Below, piece after piece: positions 10,310 through 21,400 of a DNA stretch of 64,000 nucleotides. Every line of letters starts with the position of its first letter. Within the stretch, counting starts at the first letter, position 1. Location: NCBI GenBank assembly GCA_030844895.1, contig JAUTDX010000230.1:186001-250000 (forward strand). The letters run 5' to 3'. The notes beneath the pieces are model-generated. The model was not told the DNA's origin. It saw only the letters and a list, made by a program, of their open reading frames with translations, and did no database searches. The position numbers and the translations under genes are program-made. Source of the stretch: Ambrosia x helenae. Taxonomy: Eukaryota > Streptophyta > Magnoliopsida > Asterales > Asteraceae.

Positions 10310-12917
10310 TGTAACACCCCAACCGATGGCGGAAACATCGAGGTGTCACGTAAGAATGATTGTTCAGTAGCACATGGTATTCAAGTTTTAATTGAAATTT
10401 ATTTAAAGTAAAATATCCAAAATTTGAAAATACATAACAAAGTCTTGAATGAAATTCTAGTACATCAAATAACCAAACAAAGCATAAACTTCAAATATCT
10501 CCTCATGCTAGCTCTAGACTTCAAGCATCATTATTTCCTGTTGAGTTTGGAAAAATGGGGGGGGGGGGTCAACTAGAAGTTGGTGAGAATACATAAGCCA
10601 TGTCAAGCAATTAAGTTTTAGAATAATAAAAGTTTAGCAATTCATATGTCTATCGTAAGTTTAAGTCTGCATGAATAAACATGAAGTATAGTATGCACAT
10701 AATCAAACCTCCGACAAGTTTAGGTCCATCCCGCATCCATGGTTCACCTTAATATCACGTTGGAACGATAACAATCACCCGCGCTCCCCATAAAAGATGG
10801 TCAACGAATCTAGGTGGGATTGTCAATCCAATAGATCTATCATTGAATATCGCCGGCTTGGCCACAACTAATGATTATGTAAGTTTAAGTTTAAGTCTAA
10901 TAGTATTTGTCTAAGTCATGAGGCATTAAAGTTTACAACTAGACATGTATGTAGAATTGCTTAAGTATAAAGTTTCAAGTATAAAGAATTGCATAAACAA
11001 GGTTACGTAAACTCACCTTAGCAAAGTGTTAAGTCTCGTGAAATAGAATATGTGTAGCCCAACGTTGCCAAGTATTACCCTATGTTTAAGGTAATAAATA
11101 AGTCTAAGTCTTTCTAGTCTACAAGTATTTTCTAGGGTTCCTAATTTGGGGATAATATTCGTTTAATTATTAAATAAATTGTTTAATAAATAAAAGAAAT
11201 TCAAAAAAAATAAATAAACAAAAGTCTTTTTGTAAGTTTTTGATTAAGGATGATCACATTAGAAGGTTTTAAGTATGAAAATAAATTTTATAAAATTATT
11301 TTCTTAAAAATTGAATATTTAGTCTATTTATTTCTATTTTGTCAAAATATAACTTTAATATCTAAAAATATTAAATTTAAAGAATTTTTAAATTAAAATT
11401 TGTATTTCTGTTCTAAATGGACAGAAATAATTTATATAAAATTTTGGTGCAAAAATATTGAAAAATGAATTTATTATGATTTATTTATGATTAAAATAAC
11501 AAAAATCGATTAAAAATATTAAATAAATGATTTTTCAGAAATAAAAATCATTTCTGGAATGTCTATTGTTTTATAAACTTAGGATAATTTTTGTAGAATT
11601 TTATAAAATCGTTTTGATATTTTTATAGAATTTTATAATTATAATAGAATAAATTTGTAATATTTATTATATATAATAAATAAATAATTTTTGGAAAAAT
11701 AAAAATTGTATGATAAACTTTTCTATTAGAATATCATAAAATAATTTTTGTTGAATTTATAAAGCAATTTTAGTATTTTAAAACCATTTTTAAAAATAAT
11801 AGTGAATATATATAAGTATAAAGGGTTTAAAAAAAATGTTTGTATGTGCTAGGGGTCGAACCCGCGTCAAACCCGGGTCAGGGTTTTAAATCACAAGCCC
11901 AGACCAGTTGGTCTGGACCCTAAGAACGAATAATCTAGGTTCGAATTAATTAAATAGTCTATATGAATCAGTTATATAATCCTTTTAAAAAGAAAGAAAA
12001 GAATGCGTGGAAAGAGGGACTCGAACCCTGGCCGTGGCCGGTTCGTGTTTTAGTGAAAAGATCCACACCAACTGATCTACTGATCAGTTGGTGATGATTG
12101 TTGTTCTGTATAATATAAATATCAAGGTCTGCAACATGAATATCCCCAAATTGAATCGTATGAACCCTAGGTTTTACAATAATCAAAACGAACAAGCAAT
12201 AACCCGGTTATTCATGGGGTTATTGCTGTTCTATGGCCGATAAACAAAACCCAACAAAAAAATTAAACTTACGAACTGAAATCGTGGATGAAAAGCTCGG
12301 TCAAACTTAAAGTCAAACGCGAACACAAGGATACTAGAATGAGGGTTTTTAACAGAAATTGAGAGTAGGGAAAGAGTATTCGGCGAGTAGAGATGAAAAA
12401 TGAGTGTTCAATTTATAGTGTAACACTCATGTGATCGATTTGGTAAGGTTTGACCCGTGGTTAAATACAATGACGCGATGATTGACACGATTATGGTATG
12501 CTTTGATGGTGATTATGTGTGTTGAGTACGCGTATTAGTCGAACAATCAACAATGTTTACCATAACAGGATTTGGAAACACGGATTGATTGTGTAATTGT
12601 GGGAGATTGGATCGCAGTTGACTTTTCAATAGTCAACTGCACATCTAAACACAATATATATATATATACCAGTCAGAGTTAAAACCAAGTTAAGGCTGTT
12701 TGTGTGAACCGGCCTTAGGCATGGGTTCGAACCCCGGCCCAGGCTTTTATTTTTTTGACATTAATTTCACCATTATAATAGTATTATATATTTATAGTAT
12801 GGTTCTAAGAGTCCAAACGCGTCACGAAATATTTTTAAAAGGGACGATAATGATAAAAATTCGACGTTTTATTAATAACTGTCGTAACGTACATAGAATT
12901 AAATGCGAAATGTTACA
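10310..12917 (-). mobile_element. 2608-bp 5' LTR of the Ty3/gypsy element
   Basis: The inner end is TGTAACACCCC next to the primer site. The outer end is placed at TGTTACA (12911-12917), where resemblance to the LTR at 56633-59273 stops. Much of 10900-12250 aligns by eye with 57200-58440. A minus TATA box lies at about 12411-12417. Three tRNA-like B-box motifs occur: 11855-11868 (minus), 12018-12032 (minus, GGTTCGAGTCC) and 12722-12736 (plus, GGTTCGAACCC). The outer boundary is less certain because the 3' LTR is missing for comparison. Confidence 0.7.
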
Positions 12918-13770
12918 TAACACCCATCAAATATAAAGGGTTAGGATCAAATACACAGTGAAAGAAAAATAGGAAGTCGTAGGAAGGGTATCAAACGGAC
13001 TCCCGATTGAGCTCATTCAAGCGGCATTGGAATCGTCTTATCGAACCCTACGACGTTAGTTTTTAGGTCTTCGTTTTTTTGGGTTTTAGCTTGTAGTTTT
13101 TAAAATATGCGTTATATCATTGTGTCTTTTATGTACCATTGTGTTTTTTCTTATTTTCATCATTGTGTCATTTTTTCAATTCATTGTGTCTTTTTTCTTC
13201 AGCATTGTGTTATATTTTTTTGGCACCGTGTTATATTTTGTGGTTCATTGTGTCATATTTCATTATCTATTGTGTTTTTTGTATCCTTCTCACCCTTCTC
13301 ATTTTTTGTAACCTTTGTAGAATAACTCAACCAATACTAAATTGATTGTGTGTGTAAAAGACCCGCCCAATATTCTTTCACGCTCGTTGACAAGTCAACA
13401 AATGACCTTTTTAACATTCTTAACGCCTAGGGGGAGTAGTATTTAACGCCCTTAACTCCATATGACATCTTTAACGCATTGGGGCGTTATAGCATACCCG
13501 AAGACCTTAATCTAACGTAAAACTTAGGCTTAGAAAGATTCAGATTGGACTATCACTGTCACTATCACTATCATTTCAGATTAACTTACAAACCTTTAAA
13601 TCCAAACTTTATCTTAAGCGAGCCAAAAAAAAACTAAGTTTACCTCTACTCAAGCTTAAGCTCAAGCTCGACTCGTTTATAACCGTTTAAACGTTTACAA
13701 AACGAAGACTCATTTTGAACGAGACAAGGGCCTTTTGAGTGGTATTATTATTTTATTATTATTATTATTA
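12918..13770. other. Intergenic, non-coding; contains a degenerate CATTGTGT repeat
   Basis: No gene is supported. At 13116-13285 the motif CATTGTGT (with two variants) recurs about eight times at 19-25 base spacing, each followed by a T-rich tail. Short reading frames here (13107-13345) are translations of that repeat. A (TTA)n tract ends at 13772 just before the TATA box of the next gene. Confidence 0.6.
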
Positions 13771-13777
13771 TTGCATG

Positions 13778-13787
13778 TATATATAAA
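13778..13787 (+). promoter_or_regulatory. TATA box of the EDM2-like gene
   Basis: TATATATAAA lies about 1.7 kb upstream of the start codon. A 5' UTR intron accounts for that distance: an acceptor (TTTTCCAG) ends at 15424, 43 bases before the ATG. Transcription would start near 13810-13820, and a possible donor (ACG/GTAAT) is at 13856. The placement is inferred from spacing only. Confidence 0.5.
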
Positions 13788-14029
13788 CCATAAAATCCCT
13801 CTAACACTCCTACAGTCCTACTAGTGGCGAAATATTATTCGTGTACGGATTTACGGTAATCTCTCCGTCTCTGATTCTTCGACGATTCATTCATTTATTC
13901 AAGCTAATGATTGTGTGTTTATATAATAATATCAACTGCATTTAATGTCTTGCTATGCAACACCTAGCGTAATAGCCTTTATATTTATGATCGTGAACCA
14001 CATCGTTACGAACTACATGTTTGCTGTGA

Positions 14030-14490
14030 AACCTAGGGTTTTGTAAAATCTCGATCGATAATATTTGCCGTAAGCGTACTCTGTTTAGGTTTTTGTATGA
14101 TTAGAGAGTATTCATTATTTAACAACTGAGTAATAGTAATAGTAGTAGTTGCATGTTGATTTTTTACAGATTTGTCTGTGTATTGCTTTCGGATAGGGAT
14201 TTGTAAATGCTCGATCGCTATTTGCCATATTCCTGCTCTGTTTAGGTTTTTGTATTATTAGAGAGTATTCATTATTCAACAACTGAGTAATAGTAGTAGT
14301 TGCATGTTGATTTTTTACAGATTTGTCGGCGTATTGATTTCGGATAGGGATTTGTAAACACTCGATCGCTGTTTGCCGTATTCCTACTCTGTTTAGGTTT
14401 TTTGTATGATCAAAGAGTATTCACTGTTCAACAACTGAGTAAAAGTAGTAGTGGTAGTAGTTGCATGTTGATTTACTTCAAATTTGTCGG
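14030..14490 (+). repeat. Three imperfect 150-160 bp tandem units in the 5' UTR intron
   Basis: The unit includes TTGTAAA, CTCGATCG, CTCTGTTTAGGTTTTTGTAT, AGAGTATTCA and GTTGCATGTTGATTT. Copies begin around 14041, 14201 and 14352 (spacing 160 and 151). A short TAG/TAGTAG tract varies between copies. The units lie inside the predicted 5' UTR intron of the EDM2-like gene, so they could affect splicing or transcription, which is not shown. Confidence 0.8.
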
Positions 14491-14725
14491 TGTGCAATTA
14501 TTTCGGTTAGCGAAGGATGTATGTTTGGTTCATTTTTGACTAGATATTTGGTATGTTTTGGTGAAACCTGGTGATGTTTTGCATTTGATGCGTTATTTTC
14601 TCATTCGAAGATCACGCGTTGTAAATAACTCATTGTGGTCGGTTTTATTTGTCTTGATCAACAGTAGTATGTGTAATTATGCTTTGTTACTTGTTATGTG
14701 TGTGTTGTATCTACTTTGAGTATTA

Positions 14726-15038
14726 GAGCACCCACAATGCTGGACTGGTCCAAAAATCCAGACTTGTCACATCAGCATGCCATGTCATACCAAATCACAA
14801 CCATTCCAAACCCATTTTTTTCATCCGACAGTAAACCACTCGAAACCTCCACATCACACCCCACTTTTACACTAAAAAACAAATAAAAATATAATGCATG
14901 TGTCATGTGTGTGGCGGGACCCACCTCACTAGTTCGGACCTGTCAACTCCAGCGGACCAAGCCATTCCAAACACCTCCTCCAACGCATACCTTGGTCTGG
15001 AATTGAACTTGGCCACCTCACCTGCATTGGAGGTGCTC
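14726..15038. mobile_element. Tourist-like MITE in the 5' UTR intron
   Basis: Inverted ends GAGCACCCACAATGC and GCATTGGAGGTGCTC are flanked on both sides by TTA, the 3-bp target duplication of PIF/Harbinger elements. The 313-bp interior has no transposase. Reading frames inside it (14698-15188) are incidental. Confidence 0.8.
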
Positions 15039-15467
15039 TTATGGACCATGGTCAATGTGGTTACATGTGGCTCATATGGTGGCTTTACCTCACTTAGTTT
15101 TGATTTTTTAATCACATTTATAGGAAAAGAATATTGCAACCTACGAAACATGGATGACTCATGCACGTCACTACATTATGTTTTTTAAAAGATCAAGTGT
15201 ACTATATGTCTATATGCATGATTAAAGCGGATCATTACTTGCTGATTTCACCATCTTAGCCAAGTTACTTGCTGTATTTGCTTTTGAACCAATTGTTATG
15301 TTTAATGTTATATGTAGTTTGTAAATCAATCTTCATTCTGTGCTATTCTGTGCTATGCTGTGCAAAACCTTGATTAATAGTGTTTTGTTGACTTATATAT
15401 GTGTATGTCTAAAACATTTTCCAGGTGTTTAAGTGCTTTCTTGTTGCTAGTTAGAGAAGTTTAAAAC

Positions 15468-18400
15468 ATGACATCATCAGATGACGAGGGGGAGACATTT
15501 CCGGATGCTATCTCGGATTATGTTTTTTATGATAAAGATGACGGTCCCGTTTCGTTTTCAATGTTACCTGTGCAGTGGAATGAGAATGAGAGTTCAAGTG
15601 CTAATTCAGGGCCCATTTTTTTGCGTGGCGTTGTTGATAATGGTCTGAGAAAGTTTTACCAGCAGGTGAAAGCATGGAAGTATGATATGTCAACTACAAT
15701 TCCCAAGATCTCAGTGCTTTCCAAAGATAACCACTGGATCAGGCTAGAAAAACCTAGAAAAAGTTATGAAAATCTAATCAGGACAATATTGATCTCTGTG
15801 CATTGTCTCTGCTTTTTGAAAATCAAACCAGAAGCATCAGAGAAATCCTTATGGAACCACCTTTCGAAAAATTTTAGGTACCTCTAGTTTCTGTTTTAGT
15901 GGGGTTTAATCTTTATTTGTATGAACTTTTAGGGTGTTCTCTTTCCATTTTGCAGTTCGTATGATATAAACCCTTCAGATAGTGATCTGATAGATCATAT
16001 AGGCTTCCTTAGAGAAGCTGTAAAGAGGGATGAAACATTGGCGAAATGCAAGGTTTGTCTTGTTTGTTATGTTTTGCGATGTTTTGGTTATTTGACGTAT
16101 TTTTTTTCTGATAGATCATATAGGCTTCCTTAGAGAAGCCTTTTAAGCCAAGTTTTTGATAGTTATCAAAGCTTAATATATTTATGGAAGGGGGGATTTA
16201 GATAGGCTTAATCATGTGTTTTGTTTTTTGGTAATGTTAACCAGAGGTGTCAATTTCAACCCACTTACTTGTGAATGGGTTTTATGGGTTATATTGTCTG
16301 TAATGGGTCAGACTAATAAAGTCAATAAAATAGCTTAAAAGGAAATGGGTCGAATGTGTAGAAAGCTTTCCAAAGTAATTTTAGTGCAGGAAATCCCCCA
16401 AATCACTTAATTTGAAAATTAACAATTATATTACTATCAAAATAATATAATTTTGTAATCATATTTGGCACATTAATAATTTACAACAGATCCAAACATT
16501 TGACCAAATGTGGTTTGGGTCAACACAACCTGGCGTGCCATGTTTTGACATGCACCAGAAGTTACCCGTTTTACATGCTATCCACATTGCTTCAGCCCAT
16601 CCATTTTGCCACTTCCAGTGTCAATCAACTTATATCTGCACAAGTTGATCACGGATGTTATTGGGTACTTGACGTCTATAACATAGATGAAACTTCAGGA
16701 TCAGGATTGAATCTGAAAGGAATTTGGTACATGATGTTTATTTAAGTCAACATTAATTGGTTTTCTGGTATGAGAAAGAGTGCAAGATGTCATTTTTTGG
16801 AGTATATATTGTGGGTTAAAATATGTGCAATGTATGGGAATTTTATTCATGAGTTCTGCTGGTCAACTCGAAGCTTCTAGTCACTAGAGTTTAGAACTTG
16901 ATATCAGATTTGTATAGTTTTATTATATAATTCTTCAAAACTTGGTTTGAGCTTAACTTTGATGGAATGGAACAGTTTTTGGCTGCATTTTTCGATAATC
17001 CCAGAAAGAGGAAATCTCATACTGAGGTATAATATGGCTTCTGGTTTGTCTTCCTTTATCACTCGTTGCTTTGTTATGATGTTTTGACATTTTTGAAATA
17101 ACTGGTGTGTAGGATGCTGGAACTGCTACTAAACCTAGCTTTATAGTTGATGACATGAATTGTGAAACGCAAGATGATGACATCATCAGTAATCAGACTG
17201 AAGACAGTGAGTCTGATGATGAAGATGATCAATTCGATTCAGTTTGTGCAATATGCGATGAGGGTGGTTCCCTTACCTGGTACGCTTATTTATTTTGTTA
17301 CCAACTAATGACAGTAATTTTCATTTTCTTTCCTCCCAACTTTTGTGTTTAATGCTTTCCTTATACACATATGTATGCTTAATAACTTAATTTCTTATAT
17401 ATGGGGCATATCAACCATATCGAAGAGACTTCGTTGAAGCCATGGTTATTTAATAGACTGTTGGGTCTTCTGTGTGTAACTAGTGATTTAAGGTTGAAAA
17501 ATACATGTTCAGACTTCACATCTAGTGTCAGGATCAATCATCAGGACAATTATAGCTTAAAGGTTCAAGTAGTGTTTATTGAGAAATGATACTTATGCCT
17601 AAAGACATGCCAAATGAGTAGAATGTGACCCCAAGTTTATTTAAATGCTCACAACCTCTTAGACCATTTTTTAATATATTATAATATAGTTCTATAATCA
17701 CATTTGATACTTGTAGTTGTTACTAAAACATAATGGAAGAGGAACAGAAAATGCTAAAGGGTCGAACCGAACTGTGTGAGCAGCATGTGTTATTTTCTAT
17801 TGATGGTTTTCTGATGGATTCACATCCATTGCAGTTGTGACGGGGAATGTTTTAGGTCATTTCACGCAACCCCAGATTCCGAGGAGGCACAAGATAGCAT
17901 GTGTGAATCTCTTGGTTTAACTTCTAAAGAATTGGAGGTTTGTTAACTATATATTAGTTATGGATGATATGAATTTTGTAAATTGTGTTGTTTTCATTGT
18001 TCTTTTCAATCTCTTTTGTTTTTCATTGATTATCTTTATTCATCCCCTATCTGTATTCTTTTGCAGGGTCTACGACACCGACAATATAAATGCGAGAATT
18101 GTAAGTATAGTCTCCACCAGTGCTTTGTTTGTGCTAAACTAGGATCATCTGATAAATCTTCGAATACAGAGGTATGTAATACCTGAGTCAATCTATATTC
18201 ATGGTCTGATATATCTTTTTTTAAAGGTCATTTTTGTGGTTTAAACTTTATTTTAAGGTGAAAATGGACATTTTAAACGTGGGCAGGTCGGAACGGATTA
18301 GTCCCCGTTAACATGTTAAAATGGGTTTGGCTTGAAACAAGTCATTTCGTATAAGTCTAAACGGGTTCGGGTTGAAGCACAAACATTTTTTGACAAAATT

Positions 18401-21400
18401 ATAAATTATGGTGTGTTAGTTATGATTACCAAAACAGTATTTTTGCAACTATAATTTGAGTCTTTTGAATATGAATGCTTTAAGAGGTTGTATGCATTTA
18501 AAATAGAGTCTGAGCGACTTTCAACCCATTCAACTTGTTTCTTTTTAGCTAACTTCTTTTTATTTTTATTTTTATGATGACGAGTATGAGAATGACACAC
18601 AAACCAAATGGTCTATTCATGTGTAAATGGATCAAACTTGCTACCTCTAGTTCTGATAAATCTGTGCTCCTCTAGTAAAATGTTTTTGGCTGCTGCAAAT
18701 TATTATGTGCTGTTAAATGTTAATGCTTGAATATGCTTCCTCTTTAGTCTTTACTTGCATTATGCATCTAAAGTGTTAGCACCAACTTTTACACAAATTT
18801 ATCATAAGGGATTTTCTTGAAATCTTTTGAACTCCAAGGTGTACACTAACTGATTTGAGTTCCATAATGATGCATGTTGTTTGATTTATTTTATTTATAA
18901 AATTAAAAACATGGTGCATTAACCTTATGTAATGTAACAAGTTACAAAAACTTATTAGTAACAAAAATAAATAATTATTAAAAGTAAATAAAATGTCATA
19001 TCTCAATAGTGGGTTCATATGATGGCATTAATGAGATTTTTAAATAACATATTTTCTTTAAATTCTATTTTTATTGTTTTTGTTGAATGCTTAGTGGTTA
19101 TACTTATTATACGTGAAGGTTCCAAATAAAAAGCTCATTAGTTGGAAGTGCCAAGTCAATCTAGGTCAACCTTTACATTTTCTGTGTAATGAATAGTGGT
19201 ACACCAAATTTGGTGTAATTTGGCTAGTACTATTTATAACAATTATAGTGTTTAGTGTGAACATTAGAGATGGAAGTCTGATTCTATACTAAATCAGTGT
19301 TTTAGTCCATTGTTGTGATACCTTCTCGGTCTTTCCACTTGTCTTGTTTTTTTTTACTTTTCATCACACTAAATTGGTACTTTGTGTAGGTATTTCGTTG
19401 TTGTTCTGCAACTTGTGGCCATTTTTATCACCCGGAATGTGTAGCAAAGTTACTCCAGTGGAATGATAAAGCAGAACAACAGGCTCTAAAAGAAAAAATT
19501 GCTGCGGGGGAACCCTTCGTATGTCCAGCTCACAAATGTGCTGTCTGTAAGCAAACAGAAAACGAAAAGGTGGAAGATTTGCAGTTTGCTACTTGCAGGC
19601 GGTGTCCAAAATCATATCACAGGAAATGTTTACCAAGGTAGTTTTTTTCTGTTTCATTTCATACATTCTCTTGATAAGTTATTTTCATCATTGTCTTGTA
19701 ATTAATTTTGATAATTTTGTTGGGTTTTTTGGTCTTTCTGCAGCGATATTATGTTTGATCATCAAATTGGTGATGATGATGATGAAGTCAGGGCTTGGGA
19801 TGGAGTTTTGCCTAAATCTCGTGCATTGATATATTGCGTGTAAGTTGGTAAACTTCTAGTTAGAGCAGCAGTTTTAGCCTGTTCATCTATGCATGGGTCT
19901 TCTTAAACAAAAATAATTAGTGTAAAAGGAAACAAGGTAAAATGGGTCAAATGTCCTGAAGTGACGAAGTGTACTTATCATAAATTAAAGTATAAAACCT
20001 CCTAAAGCATTTAATTCTGAAATGAAATCTTATATATTTTTGGTATTCATATTTTCCATTCTAAAAAGAAATTGTAGGTTTTAGACTATAGATGGTTCAG
20101 GTCTACCTTATCTGAACTTGTTTCATGCTATGAATCATACATTCATGAATAGGTTGAATCAGTAACTAAAGTTAAAATAGTCAGCTATAAAGGTGAATGG
20201 TAAAATGTTAGAAAGTCACCCAAACCTCTTAAAGCATTTAATTCAAGCTTTTGATTGTTGTTGAGACTTGATTGTTGTTGAGACTTGATATATTTTTGGT
20301 AATCATATTTGACACTCTAATTGCTTAGAAAAAAGTACGAAAATTTAATATAGTTGTCTTGGTTCAACCCAATACGAACCTGTTTCGACTAGGGGTGCAA
20401 ATATGCCAGACTTAAATAAGCTTGAGCTTTGCTCATTTCAAGCTCTCTCTAAACAGGAGCTTGGATCGTAGGTAATGTTACAAGCTCGAGCCTGGCTCGG
20501 CCTTTTGATTGTATTTTATTTATTTTTATGCATAAAGTAATTAGTGATGTCTTTTTTAATCTTGTCTTAAAGCTTTATACAACAAATTTAATAAAAACAT
20601 TATACTATAAATATATAGGATGTAATTTTATATTCGAATTATAAAATAGATTAACAATAGTTTCTTTTAGGCTCACAAGCCTAATTAAGCCCTATGTATG
20701 ATGCTCAAGCTCGCTTAAGCTCCGTTCAATTCGAGGTTTCGGCTTCGCTGGTCTCGACTCGTTTTTGAGCGCCTCAGCTCATTTACACTCCTACTCTCCA
20801 CCCAAAGCTATTTTGACTATTTATTTCTGAATGGTTTGAGTTCGATACAATAAAATTAGCTAGCTAAAAAGGATCTGGGTGAAATGGGCTGAATTGTCAC
20901 AGTGTTCTTTTTAAGAAAAAAATTCTTCTAAAGCATAATTAAAAAAATGATATTCTTATTGAAATTTAATATAACTAGGTAAGCATATATTACGCTAATA
21001 ACTGATAAAAAAGAAGATATTCTAAGATAAATGTTTCGGGTCAACCCTACCTGGCCCATTTCAACCAAACCTGTTTTGCCTCATTACCCAACTCGTATGG
21101 CCCATTACTTTGAAGTTTGAACTAACAGTTTTTCTATGGAACATGTCAGAGAACATGAGATTGATCCTGAACTCGGCACGCCTGCAAGACCCATAATATT
21201 TAAGAATATTCGCAATAGAAAGACACACCAACCAGACAAGAAGAAAGTCGTGGTCAAGTTAAAAGATGGCGATTCAGAACACCCATCCAAGAAGTCTGTT
21301 CTGAAGTCACAGAAAGGTGTTGAGATAACTTCTGCCATTAAGCCAGAAGGCTCTTCCAAAAAGAGAGCAGCACCTTCATCTTGTCCAGACTCTTTGAAGA

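Larger units (their letters stand above)
5684..12917 (-). mobile_element. Ty3/gypsy retrotransposon (probably Tekay-like chromovirus), 5' LTR plus damaged gag-pol
   Basis: Reading from right to left on the minus strand: 5' LTR (10310-12917), primer site (10295-10306), leader (9754-10294), gag with zinc knuckles, protease, reverse transcriptase, RNase H and integrase. That domain order is Ty3/gypsy. The roughly 2.6 kb LTR, initiator-tRNA primer and RT sequence suggest the Tekay/Del group, but the C-terminal chromodomain that would confirm it is cut off by the LTR inserted at 5683. The 3' LTR is not recognisable. At least four reading-frame lesions show the copy is dead as an autonomous element. 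Confidence 0.85.

Noticed and set aside
11968..12195. 75-residue minus-strand ORF over the tRNA-like region
   Set aside because: It lies in an LTR across the A/B-box module, and the corresponding LTR at 58220-58440 does not keep the frame.
14903..15166. 87-residue minus ORF in the 5' UTR intron
   Set aside because: Overlaps a Tourist-like MITE with clear ends; no domain.
20390..20793. Assignment of the intronic TIR element to hAT with an 8-bp duplication
   Set aside because: Termini look hAT-like, but flanks GTTTCGAC and CTCTCCAC do not match, so only the inverted repeats are claimed.
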